Shown here: positions 51,539 through 60,883 of the stretch, piece by piece
Layout of the letters: each line of letters starts with the position of its first letter
Position numbering within the stretch: position 1 is the stretch's first letter
NCBI GenBank assembly: GCA_024233835.1
Contig: JACKPC010000004.1
Coordinates: 60,001 to 124,000, forward strand
Direction: 5' to 3'
From: Leptospiraceae bacterium
GTDB taxonomy: Bacteria; Spirochaetota; Leptospiria; Leptospirales; Leptospiraceae
DNA: 64,000 bases
Translations under genes and position numbers: made by a program
The notes under the pieces: generated by a model
The model's database searches: none
Told to the model about the DNA's origin: nothing
What the model saw: only the letters and a program-made list of their open reading frames with translations

Positions 51539-52198
51539 ATGCAAAGAGTATTTATATTCAGCGCATTTTTATGCCTTGTTATGAGCCTGTCTGCTGACAG
51601 GCTTTCTGATTCCAAAAAAATTCTGGATAGCCACTACAAAAATCTGAATTCAGTACAGCAGCTATTTACAGATTCGGAAGTATCCCAGAAGTATAAAAGC
51701 TTTGAAGATGCCTATAAGTCAGCAGATTCGGCTTTTAGAGGGACCAACCGGGATAAGACTTTAAAAGCGGTGAATGCTGCCAGGATAGAGCTAAAAGAGA
51801 CAGAAAAAGCCTATACAGCCTATCTTTCTAAACTCTCAAGCCAGATTATCGACCATTTTAGCTCTGCATATGTATCCGATCTGCATTCTGATACAGCTAA
51901 GGAGGGAGATAAAAAAGATAAGCTTCAGAAGACATATAAAGCTAACCGTTATCTGAACCTGGCCCGTTCCCGCCATGTAAACGCAGAAAAATTTGAAAGA
52001 GAAAGGAATTATTACTATAGTCTGCATCTTTTTCAGGGAGCTATTCGATATACAGTATTAGCCTGTAAAACTATGGAAGTAGAAGTTCCCCAGGAGTTTA
52101 AAACTGCAGAAAGCAAATGGTTCGGAGAAGAAGAAAACACTGCGAAAACGGAAAATAAATTAGAAACCGATACCAAACCCGAAGAAAAAAAGCCCTGA
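51539..52198 (+). CDS. Exported helical hypothetical protein, partner of the previous gene
   Basis: A 219-residue protein with a signal peptide (VFIFSAFLCLVMSLSA) and a helical mature domain. KANRYLNLARSRHVNAEKFE and ERERNYYYSLHLFQGAIRYT resemble the corresponding helices of the preceding protein. The C-terminus is acidic and low-complexity (TENKLETDTKPEEKKP). The tight spacing suggests a co-produced periplasmic pair. Function unknown. Confidence 0.65.
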   Translation: MQRVFIFSAFLCLVMSLSADRLSDSKKILDSHYKNLNSVQQLFTDSEVSQKYKSFEDAYKSADSAFRGTNRDKTLKAVNAARIELKETEKAYTAYLSKLSSQIIDHFSSAYVSDLHSDTAKEGDKKDKLQKTYKANRYLNLARSRHVNAEKFERERNYYYSLHLFQGAIRYTVLACKTMEVEVPQEFKTAESKWFGEEENTAKTENKLETDTKPEEKKP

Positions 52199-52261
52199 AC
52201 AACAGGAAATACAGGTTGGGTGAATTTCACCTGACCTTTAAACCCTCCGTGTCAACAATTC

Positions 52262-53368
52262 TTAACTCCTATAACTTCGAATTCCGAGTCGTTCGATATC
52301 TTTAAAAAATGTCTCAGGCTCTACAAATTGTGCCTGAAAGTGCAAGCCCTCTTTCCGATTTCCGGAAAAATATTGTAGAAGGCAGGCGACAACCGGAACA
52401 GCGGTTAATACATAAGCCTCCTCATGTTCTAAAACCATCTTCATTTCTTTTGCCTGCCCTTCCCTTCTCCCTCTGGCCAGCAGTTGCAGGGTGGCAGCAA
52501 AGGGAGGTTTTGTAAAAGTCTTTAGGCTCCAGAAGAAAAATCGGGAAATAAAAGGAATACTTGCTTCACCCAATACTTTTAACAAAAGAAGAGTCAGGGG
52601 CAGAACAAAATAGTCCGTGAACGGGTTAAAGCCTGCGATATAAAAACCGGTTTCCTTTAGGGAGGGAATTTCTGAGGGAAGTGAGTCCAACTCCTTCATA
52701 TACATAGGAGTTGCATATTGCTCCCTGAAGTTTTTTCCGAAGTCATATTTGGGAACTTTGCTATAACTCATTTGCTTCCATTCCTTATCTATAAAAGCTT
52801 TAGGGTCAAAATATTTTAGTTCATCCACGAATTCTAATATAGTGGACTCGGAAAATTTTAACTCTTTCCAGTTGATTCGAAAAGCCCCGTAAACATTGGC
52901 AGAAGATAAGTTCTCAAACTGTGTGGCAGCATAACGCACCATGGCAGCCGGAACTCCCGGATGAAAACCTCCATCGGTGATAAAGCATCTCTTATCAGAA
53001 TTAATTCGGCCTTTGAAAGCTTCCAGAATTTTATGTTTGGAAGGAGATGAAAGTTGTAGGTCGAGATAATCACAATTCGAATCCAAACAGGCTTCAACTA
53101 CATTTTTAGTAAATTCAATAGTGCTGGAAGCCACTACAACAATATCAGAAGACCGAAAAGCTTCTTTCAAGCTTTCCCTACTTCCAGCATCCAACTCTTT
53201 AAAACTAACTCTGTTTGTATTAAATTCCTGATTTAAAGAGAGAGCAGCTTCTTCCACCTTTACCTTATTTCTCGCTCCTATAACAATTTCTGTATTCGAA
53301 TGCTGTAGTAAAAGTCGGCTTATAAGATAGCCGGTATTACCATAGCCCCCCAGAATAAATGTTTTCAT
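52262..53368 (-). CDS. Saccharopine-dehydrogenase-like NAD(P)-binding protein
   Basis: A 368-residue protein with an N-terminal Rossmann fold (KTFILGGYGNTGYLISRLLL, IVIGARNKVKVEEAA, SDIVVVASSTIEF, CDYLDLQLSS) and a C-terminal domain like the saccharopine dehydrogenase family (FITDGGFHPGVPAAMVRYAA). A hydrophobic stretch (FVLPLTLLLLKVLGE) may lie near the membrane. Members in bacteria are often called trans-acting enoyl reductase or saccharopine-like; the reaction is unknown. It is transcribed leftward alone. Confidence 0.8.
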   Translation of the reverse strand: MKTFILGGYGNTGYLISRLLLQHSNTEIVIGARNKVKVEEAALSLNQEFNTNRVSFKELDAGSRESLKEAFRSSDIVVVASSTIEFTKNVVEACLDSNCDYLDLQLSSPSKHKILEAFKGRINSDKRCFITDGGFHPGVPAAMVRYAATQFENLSSANVYGAFRINWKELKFSESTILEFVDELKYFDPKAFIDKEWKQMSYSKVPKYDFGKNFREQYATPMYMKELDSLPSEIPSLKETGFYIAGFNPFTDYFVLPLTLLLLKVLGEASIPFISRFFFWSLKTFTKPPFAATLQLLARGRREGQAKEMKMVLEHEEAYVLTAVPVVACLLQYFSGNRKEGLHFQAQFVEPETFFKDIERLGIRSYRS

Positions 53369-53411
53369 AGTTAAGATCTCCTTTTATTATTACCGGACCG
53401 CCCGTATAAGA

Positions 53412-53678
53412 CTATTTTTCCACTTTTTCCCAGTCATAAGCTGTAATATTTCTATCGGTCTTGCTAAACTCTATACCCATGAGGTAGATATTCTGAACGT
53501 TGCCGGAGTGGAGATGTGTACTTTCATAGCCTACATATTTCTCGTGGTATCTTCTTTCTTTTAGCTGCACAAGGGCTTTGTCTTCCGGTGTCATTTCATT
53601 TACCTTAAACTCCATCACATAGCAATTGCCATTGAGTATGGCTACCATATCGATTCGGTAAATATGATCTACTTTGAG
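53412..53678 (-). pseudogene. C-terminal remnant of a PD-(D/E)XK nuclease/ATPase protein (DUF1703-like)
   Basis: YRIDMVAILNGNCYVMEFKVNE carries the D...EFK nuclease core, and the tail (LKERRYHEKYVGYE, IYLMGIEFSKTDRNI) matches the end of large AAA-ATPase proteins with a C-terminal PD-(D/E)XK domain. Those proteins are over 500 residues; only about 88 remain. The frame is open upstream only to the TGA of the neighbouring gene at 53679-53681, so a large 5' part has been lost. A start at 53648 is formally possible but the product would be a fragment. Confidence 0.75.
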
Positions 53679-53945
53679 TCATGGAAAAATCTTCTGCTCT
53701 TTGTGTTCGACCCGGAACAATTTAAAATGGTGCCGAGGTAGCATCACCGAGAATTGCTGGGGTTTAAGAGACTTTATAGTAAACTTCTTATACTTTGCGT
53801 TTCTACCATTTTTATCCGTAGTAATGAGATGTCGATCATCGATTGAGACCCGAACATCATCTATAACCCTGCCATTTTTCAGAAAAATAGTGTCTGAAAA
53901 TAAATTATAGGTTGCGAATATAACAAACAGGAATAATTTCCTCAT
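53679..53945 (-). CDS. Small exported hypothetical protein
   Basis: About 88 residues from the ATG at 53945; an in-frame start 11 codons earlier is possible. A signal peptide (LFLFVIFATYNLFS) is followed by DTIFLKNGRVIDDVRVSIDD, a beta-strand-rich motif common in small spirochaete secreted proteins. Its TGA lies exactly in frame with the nuclease remnant downstream, so the C-terminus (VEHKEQKIFP) may have been created by the same rearrangement. Function unknown. Confidence 0.5.
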   Translation of the reverse strand: MRKLFLFVIFATYNLFSDTIFLKNGRVIDDVRVSIDDRHLITTDKNGRNAKYKKFTIKSLKPQQFSVMLPRHHFKLFRVEHKEQKIFP

Positions 53946-54169
53946 CTTATAAATGAATCTCTCTTTAATCCCTACCATAGAGAAAGGCAGGGTTTTTTGT
54001 TTGCTTAGGAATACTCTAATTATCTCCTTTTTTGGGAAAACAAATAAAATAGAAAATATTTGCAGTAAGATATTATTTTCTTTGAGAAGTGCGGTTTTTA
54101 AAAGAATTATTTTTACAGTCAGAATAAACTACTTGAAAAAAACGAAAAAGAAAAAAGCATGGAAAGATA

Positions 54170-54241
<72 letters not shown>

Positions 54242-54281
54242 TACCACATTGCTTCCATCCCACAGAGGAAGCCAAAAGAAT

Positions 54282-54473
54282 CTATTTATCAGATTTTCCT
54301 TTTGGCAACTTTCTACGCTTTTCTAAATACTCAACCAATGCTGTCCTGCAAACATCGGTGATATTGCTATCATACTCATTAACATAGTCTTCAAACTCTT
54401 CTCTCAAAGCTTCATTAACTACAAAAGAAATATTTGGTCTTACTTTTTTGCGTTCTCTTAATTCAGTTGCCAT
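54282..54473 (-). CDS. Small ribbon-helix-helix-like DNA-binding protein
   Basis: A 63-residue protein. A basic N-terminus with RPNISFVVNEALREEFEDYV (strand then helix) followed by SNITDVCRTALVEYLEKRR (second helix) has the RHH (CopG/Arc) layout. GGAGG precedes the ATG. Its start faces the 21-bp palindrome array 114 bp upstream, a natural candidate for its operator (inference). It could also be an antitoxin without its toxin; no toxin gene is adjacent. Confidence 0.7.
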   Translation of the reverse strand: MATELRERKKVRPNISFVVNEALREEFEDYVNEYDSNITDVCRTALVEYLEKRRKLPKGKSDK

Positions 54474-54586
54474 CTGTATACCTCCTTTTAGGATAATTTA
54501 TAAATTAACAGAGCGAGTTTTTTTGTCAAACGTAAATTTCATAAATTTCATAAAATTACTATGCTAAATATATACTAAGCTTTTTC

Positions 54587-54687
54587 TTTCCATCGGGTGG
54601 AAAAGTGTTTCCGTACAATGGAAAACACTTTCCGCTTTACGGAAAAAGTTTTCTATTTCATGGAAATGGCTTTCCAGAATGCGGAAA
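54587..54687. repeat. Five-unit 21-bp iterated palindrome array
   Basis: TTTCC starts at 54587, 54608, 54629, 54650 (as TTTCT) and 54671, and GGAAA at 54599, 54620, 54641, 54662 and 54683, each exactly 21 bases apart. Each unit is TTTCC-N7-GGAAA-N4. The N7 (ATCGGGT, GTACAAT, GCTTTAC, ATTTCAT, AGAATGC) and the N4 spacers differ in every unit. The 21-bp period is two DNA turns, so identical half-sites face one side of the helix. The array lies in a 511-bp gene-free stretch (54474-54984) between the RHH gene and the helicase gene; apart from an AAATTTCAT direct repeat near 54535 I see nothing else in it. Confidence 0.85.
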
Positions 54688-54984
54688 ACAATATAGAGAT
54701 CATTAGAGAAAATATAAAGATTTTATAGATTTAACGAAGGCTCCTCGTGTTTTCTGGAGTTCTTCTTGATTTTTAAGGCTTTAAATTTGCTCAGAATTAA
54801 AATTTTCTATAGAGATAAGGTAAGACTGCGGGGTAGGTCTTCTGTGTCTCTACGTTGAGTATATGCAGTTTTTTGAGACATAAAATTTTTCTAAAAAATT
54901 CTTAAAAAAAATTGGAAAATTCCTGTTTTTTTATACTTTTTTTAGAGGACACGAAAAAATACAAATTTATTTACAGTTTTTATT

Positions 54985-57747
54985 TCACCAGGTAGTTTTT
55001 AACTGATCTAATTTCTCAAGGTTATTCAAGACATTTGAGCATTGCTCCCAAAATTCTCCCTGAACAAATGCTGAGGTATTGTATTTAATATCAAAAGGAT
55101 GCTTTTCTGGAACTGAGTCTAATATAAGTTTAGCTTCTTCAATTTTTCCCATCGCTGATTGAATCCATACGTCCTCTAAGGTATCAGGAAGTTGTCCAAA
55201 TAAGGTATGAATACTCTCTAAGCGAGAGGATAAAGCTTTATGCACATCATCTTCAACAGAATCTTTATACCTCATATTGTATATGTAGACTTTAGAGTAT
55301 TTTTGTCCAATTCTTTGAATTCTTCCTTTTCTTTGCTCTAAGCGTGTAGGATTCCAGGGCAAATCTAAATTGATAAGTGTTCCGAGAGTTTGTAAATTTA
55401 AACCTTCGCTTGCTGCATCAGTACCGATGATTAATTTAAGTTCATAGTTTTTTACGCGGGTCTTGATTTCTTCTCTATCGATACGATAGCCTTTCTCATT
55501 TTCTATTAGCATGGATTTATTGGATCCTGCATACAAACCAATCTTTATCTCAGGAATTCTTTTCGATAACTCCATGGCAAGCCAATAAGCACTTGCATAA
55601 TAACTGGAAAAAATAATACAACCTCTATTTAGCCAGGGTTCCGTACCATTTACACCATTTACTAGTATATCATAAACTAACTGAACTTTTGGATCAACTG
55701 TATTATTGGCTTTTAATGTTTTTAAGAGTTTAACTAGAATTTCTTTGCTGGATAACTCTTCACTCTCCCTTTCATCATCACCTTCATCTTCTTCTTCCCA
55801 AAATTCTTCCATTTCCTGTTCTTTAGGATTTAAAAGTTTCTCTATTGTTTGTCTACCTGCTTCTATAGAACTTCCAATTCTCCGAAGTAACAAAGTTTTA
55901 AAGAAGCCGGTTGCTGTTTTATTTTCAGATAAGGATTCGCAGTATTCTCTGGCTAGTTGATAAGCATCTTCCAGGTAAGATGTTAATTCTACAGCTTCGG
56001 AATCGTTCTCACCAAACAGAATAACTTCAACTTTAGGCAAAAATGGTTTTTGCGTTTCTGGATCTATTGTTTCTTCTAAATAACTTCTGGTTCTTCTTAC
56101 TATATAGCGAATAAAAGGGTTGTGATCCTGAAAAAAATATTCTTTAATTCCTTCGATTCGTCTTTTATCCGGAGGACGTAATTCAGAAAAACTATCAATA
56201 TTAGCAATGAATTCATCCTTTTTAAGATTTAAGGAATCTCTTAGTATACTAAAATCTGCTTTTCCTTTTCTTGTTTTTTCTTCCGCTGGAGGAAAAGGAT
56301 TATATAACCATTGCCAGAATTCTGATATTTCCATTTTAGTAACATTTCCCATCACTGCATCCAGAGCAAGTCCTGGCTCACTCCATTTACTGTAAATGTT
56401 TCCAATTATACGTTCCTTGCCTACTGCCAATAATGAGAGCAAATCCCAAGCTTCAACTGGATGAATTTGCACTGGTGTTGCTGTCGCCAATAATAAGCTT
56501 TTTGTTTTTTTTGTAATTTTAGTCATATAGCTCATTAAGTTATTTAGCTTAGGATTTCTTTCTTCTTCTATTTTTGCATTAAGGTTTGTTCTTCTGGCTC
56601 TGTGTGCTTCATCTAAAATAATACACTCATATTGTTGTTGCAAAAGATATTCGACTGCTTTACTTTTACTAGAAAATAATCCCTGTGAAACTATACCAAT
56701 CTTTCTGGGACAATTTTTGATTCCGGCATGGCCTTTTTTTTCATACTCTATTCCCATTTCATCTACCCAGTTTTTTCCCGTCCAAATGGCAGAAGGAGCA
56801 TCTAATAAAGATCTAAATTCTTCCTGCCATTGCTTTAATAGAGTTTTGGGGGCAATTACAAGGACAGGAAAATCTCCATAGAGAGCCATTAATAATGCTG
56901 ACATAGCAAGTTGCAGAGTTTTTCCCAAACCTACCTGGTCGGCAAGAATATATCTTGCACCATTGTATTGAATATGATCATGAAAAGCTTTGGAGACAAA
57001 ATATTTTTGGTGGTTCCATAAGCCATTATGCTTACGATAGACAGGAGACTCTACAATTGGTGCTGCTACTTCCGGTTGCTCCTGCCAGTCTTTTACAGTT
57101 TGTATTGTTCTATTAGCATTTCTTTTAATATCATTTATGACTTCTTTTGTTAATGGGAATGCAGAATGATGTCCCCAGAGTGCAGAAAATTCATTTTCTA
57201 CCCATTTTACGGAATCTTGTGAGTCATCTTCCCAGACCAATTCATAATTTAATTTCCAACCATTTAGTGATTCATTTGCACTACCCATAAAACTGGTTTT
57301 TGTTCCATTTTTATAGGTTATCACTCCTGCTTTGCCATGAATTAAACCAAAGAAATCATCAGGTAAAATTCGGATCTCTAAAAACTTCTCTCCGGTTTGT
57401 TTGTCTTTTTTATCTAATAAATAGTATAGAGTTTCCAAAAGAGTTCCGGGTATATTTATTTTCTCCGGTTCCATTGCACACCATTCCTTCCAGATTTCTG
57501 CTTTAAAAGCAGATTCTGAAATTTTCTGATTTTCGGAAATATGGCTGAAAACGATTTGGGAGTTACACACCATTCGACATCTTTTTAATGATCCCAAAGA
57601 TTCACCGGCGATTTGTAAAATGGAAGGACTAAAATATCCAGCGATCCTGTCGTAATAGTCTGCGTGCTTTAGTTTTTCATTTAAAAAACTTTGTCCTAAG
57701 AACTTCTTTTCGAGTTTGGCTATGCGTGAGGAGTATCTATTCAGCAT
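54985..57747 (-). CDS. PLD-domain SNF2-type helicase, defence-associated
   Basis: A 920-residue protein, last gene of the defence operon. An N-terminal phospholipase D-like domain has HGKAGVITYKNG (His137, Lys139) and SFMGSANES. A SNF2/superfamily 2 helicase follows: Walker A QVGLGKTLQLA (about 271-281), DEAH (379-382), LLATATPVQ, and the C-terminal IGTDAASEGLNLQ and QRKGRIQRIGQ. An acidic linker (about 645-675) lies between the lobes. Such PLD-helicases accompany DUF1156 methylases in known anti-phage clusters. It starts right next to the TOPRIM stop. In those systems it is thought to move on or cut foreign DNA (inference). Confidence 0.88.
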   Translation of the reverse strand: MLNRYSSRIAKLEKKFLGQSFLNEKLKHADYYDRIAGYFSPSILQIAGESLGSLKRCRMVCNSQIVFSHISENQKISESAFKAEIWKEWCAMEPEKINIPGTLLETLYYLLDKKDKQTGEKFLEIRILPDDFFGLIHGKAGVITYKNGTKTSFMGSANESLNGWKLNYELVWEDDSQDSVKWVENEFSALWGHHSAFPLTKEVINDIKRNANRTIQTVKDWQEQPEVAAPIVESPVYRKHNGLWNHQKYFVSKAFHDHIQYNGARYILADQVGLGKTLQLAMSALLMALYGDFPVLVIAPKTLLKQWQEEFRSLLDAPSAIWTGKNWVDEMGIEYEKKGHAGIKNCPRKIGIVSQGLFSSKSKAVEYLLQQQYECIILDEAHRARRTNLNAKIEEERNPKLNNLMSYMTKITKKTKSLLLATATPVQIHPVEAWDLLSLLAVGKERIIGNIYSKWSEPGLALDAVMGNVTKMEISEFWQWLYNPFPPAEEKTRKGKADFSILRDSLNLKKDEFIANIDSFSELRPPDKRRIEGIKEYFFQDHNPFIRYIVRRTRSYLEETIDPETQKPFLPKVEVILFGENDSEAVELTSYLEDAYQLAREYCESLSENKTATGFFKTLLLRRIGSSIEAGRQTIEKLLNPKEQEMEEFWEEEDEGDDERESEELSSKEILVKLLKTLKANNTVDPKVQLVYDILVNGVNGTEPWLNRGCIIFSSYYASAYWLAMELSKRIPEIKIGLYAGSNKSMLIENEKGYRIDREEIKTRVKNYELKLIIGTDAASEGLNLQTLGTLINLDLPWNPTRLEQRKGRIQRIGQKYSKVYIYNMRYKDSVEDDVHKALSSRLESIHTLFGQLPDTLEDVWIQSAMGKIEEAKLILDSVPEKHPFDIKYNTSAFVQGEFWEQCSNVLNNLEKLDQLKTTW

Positions 57748-58758
57748 TTAACTTAGCATATCCTGAAAAAAGTTTTCTATTTTTTTTACTACAATATTGG
57801 ATTTCAATTCATCATCAGGAATCAAGTCACTTCTTTCTATTGCTACATGAACTGCGACTCCCGCATTTTTGGTTTGTCCTGCAACTCCCAGGATTGCTTT
57901 ATCTTCATCATATTTATCTTTTGCTGGCTTGTATTTTTGGATTAATTCTTTAGATTCTTTTAATAATTCCGGATATTTATTATTTACCATAGGTAGCAAT
58001 ATATCCTCAAGATCTCCGGATTCTTGTTCCGGTTTTGTAAAAACAAAAATACCAATACTCCTTCCATCAATAGAATTTTTTTGGGAAGGCTTAAAAGAAT
58101 CATCTAAGTTAAATTCATCTTTATAACATTCTATAAATTCTTTTAATCTATCATCAACCGTGTCATCGTCTGCATCAAAAAAGAATGCAAAATGAAAAGG
58201 TATATTGATTGTTTGAGGTTTATTTTTAATGAGTCGAGCCTGAGATTCGTAGTCTAAGAAAGTATCTAATAAATAAATCAGTCTTTTGTGCTTTGCTTTT
58301 GATTCTATCAAGGTTTTTATTTCTGGATTTAAATTTGGGATTTTTTCCTGAATTTTATTGAATAACCTTTCTTTAGTTTTATATCTGAGCCCTTTAATAT
58401 TCTCTTTATTTTCATTTGATAACTCAGTTATTTCAGAAATTTTTTCTATTAATTGAGAACTTATTTCATAATCATTTTTCTTTTTGTTTATTATCTCAGT
58501 AATCCCGGTCATTGCATATATTGCAATCATCTGTTCTTCTTTTTCAAAGATATAAGGAATATCAGGCATAATTTTATCAGCCAGTTTTAACTCAGAAATA
58601 TCTAATTGGTTTAAGTCATTTTGTATGTACTTGAATACCGGAGGCAAATCATTGATTTTGCCTTTATAGTCTTTAAAATCAAGATTATTTTTTAGTATTT
58701 TGGATAAAAACGCTCTATCATGGGGACCTTCACAAAAACAGATTAAAACTTTTTTCAT
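57748..58758 (-). CDS. TOPRIM-domain protein (DUF3226/OLD-like)
   Basis: A 336-residue soluble protein. The TOPRIM pattern is Glu10 in LICFCEGPHDRAFLSKIL, then Asp195/Asp197 in FAFFFDADDDT, and Glu251 in SGDLEDILLPM. The long middle helix region (about 60-180) is an insertion. TOPRIM proteins of this type act with an AAA ATPase as nucleases or toxins, as in OLD-family and PARIS-type defence. The ATPase gene lies 1 bp upstream and the helicase gene begins at the next base, so all three are coupled. Confidence 0.75.
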   Translation of the reverse strand: MKKVLICFCEGPHDRAFLSKILKNNLDFKDYKGKINDLPPVFKYIQNDLNQLDISELKLADKIMPDIPYIFEKEEQMIAIYAMTGITEIINKKKNDYEISSQLIEKISEITELSNENKENIKGLRYKTKERLFNKIQEKIPNLNPEIKTLIESKAKHKRLIYLLDTFLDYESQARLIKNKPQTINIPFHFAFFFDADDDTVDDRLKEFIECYKDEFNLDDSFKPSQKNSIDGRSIGIFVFTKPEQESGDLEDILLPMVNNKYPELLKESKELIQKYKPAKDKYDEDKAILGVAGQTKNAGVAVHVAIERSDLIPDDELKSNIVVKKIENFFQDMLS

Positions 58759-58759
58759 G

Positions 58760-60883
58760 TTACTCCCCCCTCAAATCAAAATTAAATTTTTCTATGAACT
58801 TTTGAAAATCTCTACCGGAAACCCTATCTGCATTTAATTGATCCTTTTCATCTTGGTATAAAGCATAACCTACTATATCATCATTATTATAATAATTTAA
58901 TAGAAAAGCGTCTATGCACTCCCGACTATGAGAAGTGGCAAATACCTGAACATTATATTTTTCTGCTAGCTTTTGTAAAAATAAAGTATATTGTTTTAAT
59001 AGTCTATAGTGAATTCCGTTTTCTAACTCATCAATTAAGACTACTCCATTTTTAGAGTTAGAAAACAAGATACTGGTATAAAAGATAAATTGCATTCCAG
59101 AACCAAACATTGAAAGATCAATAGTTTCTTTTTTCTTTATAACATTAAACCTTTGAAGTTTTGGAGAGTAGCGAATATCTTCAACTTCAGAATCAATATT
59201 TTCTTTGATAAAGTCTATTACTTCAATTATAAAGCTTTCATTTGAAGGATAATATTTTTTTACAAAATTTTCTAAGTTCATATTAAATGGAGTTGAATAA
59301 GATATATTACATATTTTATAAGCATCTTCATAAAAAACTTTTGTTTCAAAGGGTTTAAATAACTGGATTTTTGAAGAAAGCTCTTCCTCATTTTCTCTTT
59401 TAGCTTTTAAAAAAATACTGGAAATATAAGACTTTTTATCAATTTCTGGATCTTTCTCTTGTTCTTGAGAAGTAGTTAATAAATAGTCGTCACCAGAGTA
59501 ATTACCACTGATTGTAAGATTATGTGTGTTTTCAGAAATCCATTCACTATATGGATTATTGTAGATCTTTCCCCTGTTGCTTAAACTTTCTAAAAATTCA
59601 AATGGTTCATTTAAATTGGCAAGATAATAAATAGCTTCCAGGATACTTGTCTTACCTCTATTATTTGCACCGGCAAAAATATTAATTCTGCCCGGATTTT
59701 CAATTTTTAAATTTTTTAAAAGTTTATAGTCACTAATATGTATGTTAGTAAAATGAGATTTAGGTTTTAAAGGATTTAGAATAACAGCTTTTTGCTTGTA
59801 AGTGTTTTGTTCTTCACTGATTGTATACGAAATTTCTCTTGCTGTTCTCTCAATTTCAATAATATCTACTAAATCATTTTTCTCTAAATAAACAGAGAAG
59901 TTTTTAATACTTTCAATGTATGCCGTTGCTTTTTTAAGATTATCTTTTACATTTTCCCTCGCTGCATGTTTTGAATTATGAAGGGCTTTTTCCAAATCGT
60001 TTGAGTCTTCTAAAATATCTAATGCATTAGGATCTACAATAATTTTATTTAATTTTCCAATATCTCCAGCATCTTTTAGAATGGGATCTCTATCTACAGA
60101 GCTAATCCAGGAAAAAATCTTTTCAATATTTGTTTTATTATAATGTATTAAATCACACGCTTCTTCATTTTCAAATTCCAGACTTAACCATTCTCTTAAA
60201 TCGGGTTTAGATGTAATTTCTCGAAAAATAGTATATTTCACATCTTCAATACTATCATTAAAATATTCGCTTTTTCTAAATAATTTTATCAAAGCAAGAG
60301 TTCTTAGTGAACGTCTAACTTCATGTTTGGTAATGTCAGCAAGCCTTTCAACTATATATTCCTGACTTTTATTAAGATCTTTTATTAATGAATAAAAGTA
60401 TTCTGCACGATTTACGGATGGCCAATTTTTTTTTCCAGTTATATGATCAAGACCGGCAAGAATGAGATGTTCTTCCAATTCTTCATATGGATAAATTACA
60501 ACAGGAACACCGTTGAATACCTCCGGATCTAATTTTCCTAATTCGGGAAATTCATCTTTTGATTTTTTTTCTAAGTATTTTAATGTTGCAACTCTTCTAT
60601 TTCCCTCAATGACTAAATACTTTTCATCATTGATTTTTTTTACATAAATTTGATTTACATTTATAAAACCATTGGCTTTGAAACTAATTAGAAGATCACT
60701 TATTCCCTGCTCTTTATCAATTAGTAGGTTTAAAATTTTATTCTGAATTCTATCTGAAAACTCTTCGCCGGATTTTAGGTTATTTAATGCTTGTGCTTTT
60801 TCTTTAAAGCGAAAGTTCTTATGATCTAAAAATAGATTTTTTAATGGAACATAAATTTGTTCTATTTTATTGTCGTATATCAT
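58760..60883 (-). CDS. ParB-like/AAA ATPase fusion
   Basis: A 707-residue protein. Residues 10-150 form a ParB/Srx-like domain (VPLKNLFLDHKNFRFKE, VIEGNRRVATLKYL) as used for nucleotide or DNA handling. A helical region follows to about 375. From 378 an OLD/RecF-type ATPase begins (ISDYKLLKNLKI, Walker A AGANNRGKTS at 404-413, Walker B GVVLIDELENG, and the switch in FATSHSRECIDAF). Linked to a TOPRIM protein in the next gene, it looks like a split OLD system with a ParB head, which I do not know as a named system. Overlaps AIPR by 4 bp. Confidence 0.8.
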   Translation of the reverse strand: MIYDNKIEQIYVPLKNLFLDHKNFRFKEKAQALNNLKSGEEFSDRIQNKILNLLIDKEQGISDLLISFKANGFINVNQIYVKKINDEKYLVIEGNRRVATLKYLEKKSKDEFPELGKLDPEVFNGVPVVIYPYEELEEHLILAGLDHITGKKNWPSVNRAEYFYSLIKDLNKSQEYIVERLADITKHEVRRSLRTLALIKLFRKSEYFNDSIEDVKYTIFREITSKPDLREWLSLEFENEEACDLIHYNKTNIEKIFSWISSVDRDPILKDAGDIGKLNKIIVDPNALDILEDSNDLEKALHNSKHAARENVKDNLKKATAYIESIKNFSVYLEKNDLVDIIEIERTAREISYTISEEQNTYKQKAVILNPLKPKSHFTNIHISDYKLLKNLKIENPGRINIFAGANNRGKTSILEAIYYLANLNEPFEFLESLSNRGKIYNNPYSEWISENTHNLTISGNYSGDDYLLTTSQEQEKDPEIDKKSYISSIFLKAKRENEEELSSKIQLFKPFETKVFYEDAYKICNISYSTPFNMNLENFVKKYYPSNESFIIEVIDFIKENIDSEVEDIRYSPKLQRFNVIKKKETIDLSMFGSGMQFIFYTSILFSNSKNGVVLIDELENGIHYRLLKQYTLFLQKLAEKYNVQVFATSHSRECIDAFLLNYYNNDDIVGYALYQDEKDQLNADRVSGRDFQKFIEKFNFDLRGE

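Noticed and set aside
54587..54687. 21-bp array as a CRISPR array
   Set aside because: Units are too short, the conserved parts are only two 5-base half-sites, spacers are 4 and 7 bases, and no cas gene is in the window.
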